Origin: JAGVSR01 sp963742405
GTDB lineage: Bacteria; Pseudomonadota; Alphaproteobacteria; Rhizobiales; Hyphomicrobiaceae
Direction: 5' to 3'
Assembly (NCBI GenBank): GCA_963742405.1
Contig: CAVUMB010000007.1
Location: 620,001-684,000 of the forward strand
DNA: 64,000 nucleotides
Shown: piece after piece, positions 55,261 through 64,000 of the stretch
Layout: the number at the start of each line of letters is the position of its first letter
Position numbering within the stretch: position 1 is the stretch's first letter
The notes under the pieces: model-generated
Told to the model about the DNA's origin: nothing
The model's input: the letters and a program-made list of their open reading frames with translations, nothing else
Database searches by the model: none
Position numbers and translations under genes: made by a program

Positions 55261-57597
55261 ATGACACGTTTCCCATATTGGGGGGCTTTGTCCCCTGTCG
55301 GCTCACTTGCGACATTCGCCTTGTCGGCCGTCACGCTTTCAACGGCAAACGCGCAGAACGCTGCGCCCTCCGAACCGCTGTTGCCTGAAATCGAAATCGT
55401 CGCGCCGTCAAAAGCCAAGCCCGCGTTGGCAAAGCCTAAGCCGAAATCGGCGCCGGCGCCGACACCTGTAGCTGGACCCGCCGCCACCGCCCCTGCAGCG
55501 CTTGAAACCATCTCCGATGCGCAGTCGGGTGGCGGGGCTTCCGGCACGGGCTCGGACGCACCGGGCAGCCCCGGAACGGGAACCACCGGCATCGATGGAT
55601 ATACCGCGCGCGCAACCTCCACGGCGACAAAAACCAATACTGCGATCAAAGATATCCCGCAGTCGATCACGATAATCACGGCTCAGCAGGCCGAGGACCG
55701 TGGCAGTGAAACCGTCGGCGAAGCTTTGCTTTACGTCCCAGGCGTTGCCGTTGCCCAAGGTGAAGGGCATCGCGACCAGATCTCAATTCGCGGCCAAGTC
55801 ACAACTGCCGATTTTTTCGTCGACGGCGTCCGCGACGATGTCGAATATTTCCGCGATCTCTACAACGTCGAGGTGATCGAGGTCCTCAAGGGACCGGCCG
55901 CAATGACGTTCGGCCGCGGTGGCGGTGGGGGCGTCGTCAACCGTGTCACCAAGAAGGCCGATGGAGAACGCATCCGCGATGCGACCGTCAATGTCGGCTC
56001 TTTCGAACGCGCCCGCACAACGCTTGATGTTGGCGATAAAATTTCGCCTGACGCCGCCTTCCGCCTCAACGCCATGTACGAGAACTCGGAGAACTTCCGC
56101 GACTATTTCGATCTCGAGCGCTACGGCATCAACCCCACCTTGGCATTCCGGCCTGCTGACACCACGAAGGTGTCGCTGAGTTACGAATACTTCAAGGATG
56201 CTCGAACCGTCGACCGCGGCGTGCCTTCATTCAACGGACGGCCGTCGCGCGGCCCTATCGAAGCTTTTTTTGGTAATCCCGATGCCAGTACCGCGAACTT
56301 CGAGGGCCACACGGCGACCGCGACGATCGAGCATCGCTTCGACAGCGGTGTCAATTTCAGAAACCACACGTTCCTGGCCACTTATGACAAAATCTACGGG
56401 AACGTATTCGCCAATAGCGCGGTCACCTTCGGCGGACCATGTATTTTTGCGTCTGGGTGCGTGGCACTTAGCGGTTACGTCAACGCGACGGAACGCGACA
56501 GCATAATCAATCAGACCGATGTCACCTACCGTTGGGATATGGGCCAAGGCATTCGGCATACGCTATTGGCAGGGTCAGAATTTTCCCATCAAAAGACGGA
56601 CAATGCGCGGAATAATGCGTCGTTTCCGGTCGCCGGCAGCAATGTCGTGCCGTTCGACAATCCGACCACATTCGCGCCTGTCCTCTTCAACGTGTTTCAG
56701 CGCGATTGGCATACCAATGTCGACACTTACAGCGGTTACATCCAGGATCAACTCGAAATTACGAAGTATTTCGAGTTGATCGGCGGCCTGCGCTTTGACC
56801 GCTTCGATGTGGCTTTCGACGGCCGCACGGCCGGCGTGAATGGCGGCAATCCGCAGAACCTCGCGCGTATTGACGACGTCTGGTCGCAGCGCATTGGAGC
56901 CGTATTCAAGCCGATCGAAACAGCCTCAATCTATATCGCCACGTCGAATTCGTTTCTGCCCGGTGCCGGAGATCAGTTCGCAAACCTGTCGACGCAAGGC
57001 GGAGTAACCGGCAATAATCTCGAACCGGAAGAATTCAAGAACACCGAAATCGGCTTCAAGTGGGAGGTGGCAAGGCGCTTGTTCTTCACGGGCGCTCTCT
57101 TTGAACTCGACCGCTCCAATCAAATCATCACGACGGGCCCGCAGACCGGCGAGCAGGTCGGACGGACACGCACCAGGGGCGGCGAACTTGCGCTCACCGG
57201 GTACGTGACCGATGAGTGGCAGATCTCTGCCGGATGGGGACATCAGATTGCGCGTGTCGTCGAAGGAAACCCGGCGAGTGTCGGCCACGAGGTACCGTTT
57301 GTGCCCAACAACATCTACTCTCTGTGGAATTGTTACCAGTTGACGCCGATGTTCGGTGCAGGTCTTGGCGTGATCCATCAGGATTCGAGTTTTGCAGCTC
57401 TCGATAACGCTGTTGAACTGCCATCGTTCACCCGCGTCGACGCTGCTTTCTTTTTCGAACTCAGTGAGACGTGGGCCGCGCAAATCAACGTGGAGAACAT
57501 TTTCGACGAGCAATATTACGCCTCTGCACACAACAACAATAACATCAGCCCAGGCGCACCGCGCTCTGCCTACGTCACCGTCCGGGCCTCGTTTTGA
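55261..57597 (+). CDS. TonB-dependent siderophore receptor
   Basis: A 778-aa outer-membrane receptor of the FhuA/Fiu type. A signal peptide (ending STANAQN) and a Pro/Ala/Gly-rich spacer with a possible TonB box (PEIEIVAPS) precede the plug: IKDIPQSITIITAQQAEDRG, VPGVAVAQGEG, FFVDGVRDDVEYFRDL, EVLKGPAAMTFGRGGGGGVVN. The barrel follows, with the typical late NIFDEQYY and the final AYVTVRASF ending in Phe. The plug motif pattern suggests catecholate or mixed siderophores, not a specific one. Its leader shares a 35-bp element with the imelysin gene. Confidence 0.93.
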   Translation: MTRFPYWGALSPVGSLATFALSAVTLSTANAQNAAPSEPLLPEIEIVAPSKAKPALAKPKPKSAPAPTPVAGPAATAPAALETISDAQSGGGASGTGSDAPGSPGTGTTGIDGYTARATSTATKTNTAIKDIPQSITIITAQQAEDRGSETVGEALLYVPGVAVAQGEGHRDQISIRGQVTTADFFVDGVRDDVEYFRDLYNVEVIEVLKGPAAMTFGRGGGGGVVNRVTKKADGERIRDATVNVGSFERARTTLDVGDKISPDAAFRLNAMYENSENFRDYFDLERYGINPTLAFRPADTTKVSLSYEYFKDARTVDRGVPSFNGRPSRGPIEAFFGNPDASTANFEGHTATATIEHRFDSGVNFRNHTFLATYDKIYGNVFANSAVTFGGPCIFASGCVALSGYVNATERDSIINQTDVTYRWDMGQGIRHTLLAGSEFSHQKTDNARNNASFPVAGSNVVPFDNPTTFAPVLFNVFQRDWHTNVDTYSGYIQDQLEITKYFELIGGLRFDRFDVAFDGRTAGVNGGNPQNLARIDDVWSQRIGAVFKPIETASIYIATSNSFLPGAGDQFANLSTQGGVTGNNLEPEEFKNTEIGFKWEVARRLFFTGALFELDRSNQIITTGPQTGEQVGRTRTRGGELALTGYVTDEWQISAGWGHQIARVVEGNPASVGHEVPFVPNNIYSLWNCYQLTPMFGAGLGVIHQDSSFAALDNAVELPSFTRVDAAFFFELSETWAAQINVENIFDEQYYASAHNNNNISPGAPRSAYVTVRASF

Positions 57598-58326
57598 AGG
57601 TAATGCCGACGTGTCTAACCGGCTCTCCGCAGGAGCGTCGGACGCGCCATTCAAGAAAGAGCAACCAAGGCGCGTGAGCTGATGTAGAATCGGCCCAGAG
57701 GGCCCAGGAGCAAGGCGAACCGGCGGAACGCCGCCCATGCGGAGCGCCGACGAGGCGCGTGAGCTGATGTGGAACCGGCCCTGAGGGCCAGGAGCAAGGC
57801 GAACCGGCGGAACGCCGCCCACGCGGAGCGCCGACGAGGCGCATGAGCTGATGTGGAATCGGCCCAGAGGGCCCAGGAGCAAAGCGAACCGGCGGAACGC
57901 CGCCCATGCGGAGCGCCGACGAGGCGCGTGAGCATCAATATGGTGGAGCCAAGCGGGGACCCCTCATGCACACCTAACCAAATGATTTAGCTGCATTTCT
58001 TAGGACTGCTACAGCCGCTTCTTGTAGCAGCACTCAGTAGCCGCAACAAGGCCTCACGGCCATTGGCAGGCTGCTCCCGGAAGCACTTGGCCGAGCGTTT
58101 ATCGCGTTTGGACCTCACAGACCAAATCGTAATTCGGCCTTTAGGTCTGGGCCAAAAACCTCGCGTGGCATACGCAACGCGGTGCGGAAATTGTGCGCGG
58201 AAACGCCCCGAGGCACTATGCAAGACGCAATTATCAACCTCTGAAGAAGTCAGTTGGCGTACCGGTTTTTCCAGCACGGCACCGCCAAATGACTGCGGTT
58301 ATTTTAATGGGTTGTCGGAGTTGCGT
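57598..58326. other. Intergenic region with tandem repeat before autotransporter
   Basis: 729 bases with no gene. The first half is the 85-bp repeat listed separately; a stem CTGCTACA / TGTAGCAG stands at 58006-58030, and the rest is unremarkable. Confidence 0.55.
57671..57932. repeat. Three-copy 84-85-bp tandem repeat
   Basis: Copies start at 57671, 57756 and 57840, with a partial fourth at 57925; periods 85, 84, 85. Few substitutions separate them. Open frames across it have no family resemblance, so it is taken as non-coding. Confidence 0.9.
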
Positions 58327-60197
58327 ATGGCGTGCTTTGCGAATGGCATCCGGCGGGATGCGCTGCAAATTCTTTTGATCACCACGAGTTTCTCAGCCTT
58401 TGTGGTTTCAGCGCTGCCTGCGACGGCACAGTCGGTCTGTTCGGGCGGCGGCGGCACGGTATCTGGAATTAATTCCACGGCCTGCGGGGGCGGTTCGTTT
58501 GCCTCCACCAACGGCTCCAGCTACGGCAATAGTGCCGGTGTCGGCACTTCCGGCTCTGAAAACGCCTTTATTGGCGTAAGCGCTGGCCAGAATGGTGGCA
58601 CGGTGTTCGGCAGCACGGCCATAGGCTATGGCGCCGGCGCCTCTGCATCAGGCGATTATAACATCGCAACAGGTTATTTTGCCGGCGGAGAGATGTCAGG
58701 CAGCCTCAACGAAGCGATCGGTTATCTCGCCGGCTACCAGATGTCGGGCTCGCAGAATGTCGCCATTGGGCGGTTTGCCGGCTCCGTATTCTACTGGGGG
58801 CGGCAGCGGTACTGGCAATGCGACCCAGGGCAGCAATAATATCGCCATCGGCACGGGGGCGAACACGCTCGGGACTCGGCACGAACCAGTCGGTCGCCAT
58901 TGGCTATAGCGCGCTCGCCAACTTCGCCGGCTCGACCGCGCTCGGTAACGGCGCCGCAACCACCGCCGCGAACCAGATGATGTTCGGCACGCGCGTCGAA
59001 CACCTACATTCTGCGCGGCCTCGCTAACGGCGGCGGCCCCGGCATGTACGTGACAGTTGACGCCAACGGCCAGCTCGGCGTCGCTTCGGCGAGCAGCGGT
59101 TCGAGCCTCGTTGAGGGTGAAGGCACCGGCACGCCCCCTTCCGCGACCGGCACGGCGTCGACCGCTGTCGGCTACAACAGCGCGGCCACCGGCGCCAACA
59201 GCTTCGCCGCGGGAAATGGGGCCCAAGCGCTGTCCACGGGCGCGGTGGCGATCGGCAATGGTACCGTGGCCAACGGTTCGACAGCGGTCGGCACAGGGGC
59301 CGCTGCGATCGGCGCGAACACCGCGGCTTACGGCGTTAATGCGCAGGCGGTCGGGGCCAACAACACCGCACTCGGCGAGCAGTCAGCCGCCAATATCGGC
59401 ACGAACTCGACCGCGGTGGGTTCCAATGCTTCTGCCTCGGCGAACAACACGACGGCGCTCGGGCAGGGGGCAGACGCGCTCGCGACTGGTGCTGTCGCGG
59501 TGGGCCAAAACACAACGGCGTCGGGACTTTCGTCGTCGTGCTCGGCACGAATTCTTCGGCTGTTGGAATTGGCGCTACGGCATTAGGTGCAAATGCCACT
59601 GCAGGTAATGATAGTACGACCTCGGTGGGGCAATTCTCCAGTGCTACCGGGTTCGCTGCTACTGCGGTTGGCCGCGCTGCCAATGCGTCCGGGTTACAGG
59701 CGACGGCACTAGGTGGGAATTTCCCAGGCAACCGATACAAACTCTACGGCGCTCGGTCACGGGGCTGTATCGGGGTTTTCCGACGCGACGGCGCATCGGC
59801 GCGGGCGCCGCGACCACGCAAGCCAATCAGATCATGCTCGGCACGGGCTCCAACACCGGGTTCGCGCCCGGCGTGAACAATTCGCCGGCCGCGGCCGGCA
59901 ACAATCTCGTCGGCATCACGGCGGCCGGACAGTTCGTGCAATCGGCCGTGACGGTCAATGCGACGGGCGGGCTCGACTTCGGCGGCACGGGCTCCATCAC
60001 CGGCACAACCGACGTCACCGCCTCGGGGACGATCGCCGGCGGAACCCTGAGCGACGGCGCGGCGAGCCTCACGGGTGGCGGTGCTCAGCGGCGTGAGCAC
60101 CGCGGCGATCGGCGTTCTCAACAGCAACACGATCAACAACACGGGCGCCACCAACACCGGCTCGCTCGCGGTAACGAACAACGCCACCGTCGGCGGC

Positions 60198-61139
60198 AAT
60201 CTTGGGGTCACCGGCAACCAGACGGTCGCCGGCACGCTTGGCGTCACCGGCGATACGACGCTAAGCACGCTGACGACGACGGGTCTCGCCTCGCTGAGCT
60301 CGGCGTCTGTGACCAACAGACCTCGGCGTTGGGGGCGACCAGACGGTCGCCGGCACGCTTGGCGTCACCGGCGATACGACGCTAAGCACGCTGACGACGA
60401 CGGGTCTTGCCTCGCTGAGCTCGGCGTCTGTGACCAACAACCTCGGCGTTGGGGGCAACCAGACGGTCGCCGGCACGCTTGGCGTCACCGGCGATACGAC
60501 GCTAAGCACGCTGACGACGACGGGTTTCGCCCTCGCTGAGCTCGGCGTCTGTGACCAACAACCTCGGCGTTGGGGGCAACCAGACCGGTCGCCGGCACGC
60601 TTGGCGTCACCGGCGATACGACGCTAAGCACGCTGACGACGACGGGTCTTGCCCTCGCTGAGCTCGGCGTCTGTGACCAACAACCTCGGCGTTGGGGGCA
60701 ACCAGACGGTCGCCGGCACGCTTGGCGTCACCGGCGATACGACGCTAAGCACGCTGACGACGACGGGTCTTGCCTCGCTGAGCTCGGCGTCTGTGACCAA
60801 CAACCTCGGCGTTGGGGGCAACGCAGACGGTCGCCGGCACGCTTGGCGTCACCGGCGATACGACGCTAAGCACGCTGACGACGACGGGTCTTGCCTCGCT
60901 GAGCTCGGCGTCTGTGACCAACAACCTCGGCGTTGGGGGCAACCAGACGGTCGCCGGCACGCTTGGCGTCACCGGCGAGGAGATACGACGCTAAGCACGC
61001 TGACGACGACGGGTCTTGCCTCGCTGAGCTCGGCGTCTGTGACCAACAACCTCGGCGTTGGGGGCAACCAGACGGTCGCCGGCACGCTTGGCGTCACCGG
61101 CGATACGACGCTAAGCACGCTGACGACGACGGGTCTTGC
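60198..61139 (+). repeat. Eight 120-bp coding repeats in autotransporter stalk
   Basis: The unit encodes 40 residues. GACGGTCGCC-type anchors lie at 60221, 60342, 60462, 60583 (interrupted), 60705, 60826, 60946 and 61071, so periods are 121, 120, 121, 122, 121, 120 and 125. Substitutions between copies are rare; departures from 120 are all insertions. Confidence 0.9.
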
Positions 61140-61299
61140 AACCGTGGGTAACGGCCTCACGGTCTCGGCCGGCGGTGCGAACATCACCGGCAACTCCTCT
61201 GTCACGGGAAATCTTGGCGTAACCGGCAGCCTTTCTGCAGGAGCAACGACGCTTGCCTCCCTGGATGTGGCTGGGAACACGACGGTCGGCGGTAGCCTT

Positions 61300-61725
61300 G
61301 GCGTGACCGGCGCATCAAGCCTGAACGGGATCGACAACAACGGTGGCGGGATTGCTGATTTCGGTCTCGATCACCACCGGCGGCGCCGATGTGCGCACGC
61401 AGGGCGGTAATGTGAACACAGGCGGTGGCGCCGTTCGTACCCAAGGTGGCAACGTGAACCTCGATGGAACGGGCAACATCGTCGGCGCGAACAACGGATC
61501 GTTTGGGTGGCAACCTCAACGTGTCGGGTCAGTCGAACCTGAACGGGATCGACAATAATGGCCAAGGCATTCAGAACTCCGGTCTTATTCGGACAGGCGG
61601 CGCGGACGTCCGCACCCAGGGCGGGGACGTTAACACGGATGGCGGTGCGTTACGAACTCAAGGCGGCAACTTGAACCTTGGCGGGACGGGCAACATCGTC
61701 GGCGCAAACAACGGCACATTTTCTG
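61300..61725 (+). repeat. Two-copy larger repeat in autotransporter
   Basis: Two related segments of about 70 residues, each with LNGIDNNG, GGADVRTQGG, a GG-A-RTQGGN block and GTGNIVGANNG, at about 61315-61507 and 61535-61725. Confidence 0.75.
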
Positions 61726-62406
61726 GCGTCGTGATGGCCGCATCGGGCAACTTCTCGGTCCTCAACTCCACCACGATCAATAACAGTGGCAACGCCTCCG
61801 TCGGCGGCTCTCTGACCGTGACCGGCCCGTCTGCTCTCAACGGCGGGCGTAACGACGACCACCGTCGCGGCCACGACCGTGACGGCTTCCACGGCGGTCA
61901 ATGCCCCAGTCGTCAATTCAACCACCGTGAATGCCGGGACCGCCAATGTCACGACAGCACTCGTCGTCTCGCCCGGCGCCTCCGTCAGTATGGGTGGTAA
62001 TCTCGTGCGCGACGTCGCAACGCCGATCATTGCCGCCGACGCTGCCAGCAAGGGATATGTAGATGCGCAGGTCGCAGGCAGTCCCAATGCACTGCAGCCG
62101 CAGATCGACGCATTGTCAGCCCAAGACCGTGACCTCGCCGACGGCATTGCCACGGCTATAGCCCTGGACATGCCGCAGCTTCTTTCGGGTCAGACGTTCG
62201 CGATGCGGGCAGGCTGGGGTAACTTCGAAGGCGCCAACGCGCTCGGCATCACGGCGGCCGGACTGGTGGGCAGAGGCTTGCTCGGTTCCGGAAGCACGGT
62301 ACTAGTCGATGCCGGCGTCGCTTCGGAACAGAAACGGGCTCGGCGTCCGGGCGCGCAGGCGTAACCTTTGGGTGGTAAGAACAACATTCGTTCAGTCCCC
62401 TGCGCG

Positions 62407-63131
62407 CCGCTACGGGCGCGCTAGCCGCTGGAGTCTGGCTTCTCGTCTTCGGCGGGTGCGCTCCCGTGTTCGCCCAAAGTGAACCCTCATCGAGCAAACC
62501 AGCCACAACAAAATCCCTCGGCGCCGTCACCCGCCTCTCCCGCGAAAAGTGTGACAGCCGGCGCTTCTCCCCAGAGCGGTGCAGCGGGCGCCTCCAACAC
62601 GACGCAAGTCGTGATGCCTAGCGGAGAACTTGTGCTGATCATGGTTCGCACCAGTCTCTTGACGCTCAACGACGCCATCAAGAGCGGAAACTACACCGTG
62701 TTACGGGACAGCGCGGCACCAGCTTTCCGCGAGGCGACCTCTGCTGCAAGCTTGGCAGACACCTCAAGCCCCTGGCCCAGGGCGGTGTTGATTTGTCAGC
62801 CGTCGCGATCATAGGTCCCAAGCTGACCGACGGCCCGCTTCTCGACGAGAAGGCTGGCATCGTGCGCATGAAAGGCGTATTTCCTGGCACGCCCATCGAA
62901 ATAAGGTTCGATCTCATCTTTCAGGCCGTCGCAGGGCGCTGGAGGTTGTTCGGCATCAGCGTCCAACCGGCCACGGTCGAACCTGCAACGGTTGGTACCC
63001 AGGTCGGACCTGCCGGATCCGAGAGTTCAGCCGGCGAGAAAACGTCGATTGCTGGCCAGGGCAAGCCGGCCGAGAACGCATCGAAAAAGGCGGACAAAAA
63101 CATCGGGCCGGCGGTCGAGCCGAAACCATAG
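62407..63131 (+). pseudogene. Exported protein next to autotransporter, frameshifted
   Basis: Pieces of one secreted protein in different frames: a signal peptide-like LAAGVWLLVFGGCAPVFAQ (from about 62420, without a visible start codon), a Pro/Ser linker, VRTSLLTLNDAIKSGNYTVLRD, and in another frame VDLSAVAIIGPKLTDGPLLD, GVFPGTPIEIRFDLIFQAV, GRWRLFGISV and a Lys/Ala/Gly tail. This matches a family of rhizobial exported proteins with a nuclear-transport-factor-like ending; function unknown. Frame changes lie near 62550 and 62755. Confidence 0.7.
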
Positions 63132-63521
63132 TCGTTGTGGGTCAAGGTTGATCCAGCAGTTGGCCCTTACTGCTGGTTTGACCCCCGTGTCATTATCGCT
63201 GTCTTGAACTTCTATTTTGTTCGCCTTGCGGGGCTAAAGTGCAGCGGGGGGAATCGCGCTGGCTGGGAGCGGCCTCACCTTCCTAGGTGCAAATCTCCTT
63301 TCTGGTCATTCAGCAACAGGTCAATTTTCGACCGCGTGATTCAGACAGCCAGGGCGGCCAAGGGTATGCCGTCCCGGATACCCGGCTTGGGTCCCCTACC
63401 CCCGGTTCGTTCAATGACACGTCGATGTTTCGGCCAATCACAGCGCTGGGTATCTTCCAGAAGCTACGGCTCCGAGGGTCCGGGATCGGGAAGTTTGACG
63501 GCCGCACGAAGCGAGCTTCAA
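63132..63521. other. Region between autotransporter partner and resolvase
   Basis: 390 bases with no supported gene. It could contain the resolvase element end, but no inverted repeat is evident. Confidence 0.4.
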
Positions 63522-64000
63522 TCAAGCAGCCCTGGCTCGATGCACGCTCATGCGAGACACGTTGAAGCGTTTCGCAACTGCACTCGGCTTCTGGCCAGCC
63601 TCCAAGGCGGACCGGATGGCTTCGTAGTCCACAGTCTTGGGGCGACCGTTGTACTTACCGGCAGTTTTGGCCGCCGCGATCCCCTCAGCTTGGCGCTCCC
63701 GTCGGAGTTCGGTCTCGAACTGGGCGAACACACCGAGCATGCCAAGGAATGCCTTGCCGCTGGCCGTGGAGGTGTCCACGGGTTGCTCGATGGCTCGGAG
63801 GTGTACTCCACGGACTTGGAGATCGTCGACGATGGTCGCCAGATGCGCCAGCGAACGGGCGAGGCGGTCGATACGCGTTACGACAAGCGTATCCCCGGCA
63901 CTGAGAATGCTCAGGAGCTTCGCCAGTTCGGGCCGGTCTGCTCGAGTGCCACTTATCTTCTCCGAGAAGACGAGAGCAGCGCCTGCAGCGGTTAGGGCTG
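63522..64000 (-). CDS. Serine recombinase (Tn3-type resolvase), 5' end off window
   Basis: C-terminal part of a small serine recombinase; the N-terminal part with the catalytic Ser lies beyond the right edge. Visible are LVFSEKISGTRADRPEL, LLSILSAGDTLVVTRIDRLARSLAHLATIV (with the catalytic Arg pair), GVHLRAIEQPVDTST, the long E helix GKAFLGMLGVFAQFETELRRER and the helix-turn-helix DNA-binding end AVAKRFNVSRMSVHRA. The frame is open to the window end with no start codon in it, so the gene is partial. Such genes mark Tn3-like transposons, plasmids or genomic islands. Confidence 0.93.
   Translation of the reverse strand, partial: ALTAAGAALVFSEKISGTRADRPELAKLLSILSAGDTLVVTRIDRLARSLAHLATIVDDLQVRGVHLRAIEQPVDTSTASGKAFLGMLGVFAQFETELRRERQAEGIAAAKTAGKYNGRPKTVDYEAIRSALEAGQKPSAVAKRFNVSRMSVHRARAA

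Larger units (their letters stand above)
58327..62378 (+). pseudogene. YadA-like trimeric autotransporter adhesin, multiple frameshifts
   Basis: All parts of a trimeric autotransporter are present across several frames. ATG 58327 (GGAG upstream) starts a signal peptide ending ALPATAQSV; then come YadA-type head repeats (AIGNGTVANGSTAVG, GANNTALGEQSA), a stalk with eight 40-residue repeats (NLGVGGNQTVAGTL to SVTN), two larger repeats around GGADVRTQGGDVNTDGG, and the membrane anchor LQPQIDALSAQDRDLADGIA, MRAGWGNFEGANALG, ending VTFGW at 62378. The frame changes at least 15 times, mostly +1. As sequenced it cannot be made; the intact anchor and near-perfect repeats suggest either very recent damage or insertion errors. 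Confidence 0.85.

Noticed and set aside
57671..57932. CRISPR array
   Set aside because: The units are full-length near-identical tandem copies with no unique spacers and no cas genes nearby.
60198..61139. CRISPR or minisatellite reading of the 120-bp repeats
   Set aside because: The repeats keep a 40-residue coding pattern inside an autotransporter.
63135..63995. 286-aa plus-strand frame at the right end
   Set aside because: Its right part is antisense to the resolvase, which has clear motifs.

Overview
This 64 kb window is a GC-rich chromosomal segment from an alphaproteobacterium, most likely a Hyphomicrobium-like methylotroph of the Hyphomicrobiales. The evidence is a complete alphaproteobacterial 16S-tRNA-Ile-tRNA-Ala-23S-5S operon with a helix-9 insert in 23S, a serine-glyoxylate aminotransferase of the serine cycle, a LexA-type GAAC-N7-GAAC box before an imuA-imuB-dnaE2 cassette, and many Rhizobiales-type envelope proteins. 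The genus is an inference from the 16S text; no search was run.

Layout. 0-5.3 kb: hisA faces a run of minus-strand genes (ggt, thiO, ubiE, small membrane protein); a secreted 165-aa protein follows behind a bidirectional terminator. 5.5-11.5 kb: SOS mutasome imuA-imuB-dnaE2. 11.9-17.4 kb: an L,D-transpeptidase, znuA with a Zur-like palindrome, and divergently a DUF1007 gene broken by one in-frame TAA, a His-rich NicO transporter, a thioredoxin-like protein and a Tat-exported solute-binding protein. 17.5-22.3 kb: the most interesting segment, a compact cluster of a coiled-coil protein, an inner-membrane OmpA/MotB-domain protein, a Rab/Ras-like small GTPase, a histidine kinase and a response regulator, with coupled or overlapping reading frames. 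22.4-37.8 kb: metabolic and stress genes (sgaA, amidase, MOSC, clpB, a PstS-like protein, cupin, creD, a second L,D-transpeptidase, GNAT, HxlR regulator with tautomerase) and several small Cys-rich secreted proteins; a 165-bp direct repeat duplicates the upstream region of the second transpeptidase. 38.5-42 kb: a fused LplT-Aas lysophospholipid transporter/acyltransferase/acyl-ACP synthetase whose reading frame is broken by eleven shifts, all +1. 42.4-44.5 kb: M23 peptidase. 45.3-50.5 kb: rRNA operon. 50.8-57.6 kb: iron module (imelysin, OprB-type porin, DUF1111 di-heme protein, TonB-dependent siderophore receptor); the imelysin and receptor genes share a 35-bp leader element. 57.6-64 kb: accessory end with a tandem 85-bp repeat, a heavily frameshifted YadA-like trimeric autotransporter with eight 120-bp coding repeats, its small partner protein, and a Tn3-type resolvase that runs off the right edge.

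Frameshifts are concentrated in a few loci (aas, imelysin, autotransporter and the gene after it), and nearly all whose direction can be told are +1. The repeat copies in the autotransporter differ almost only by insertions. This looks more like residual insertion errors in the assembly than ordinary gene decay, although real inactivation cannot be excluded from the sequence alone.
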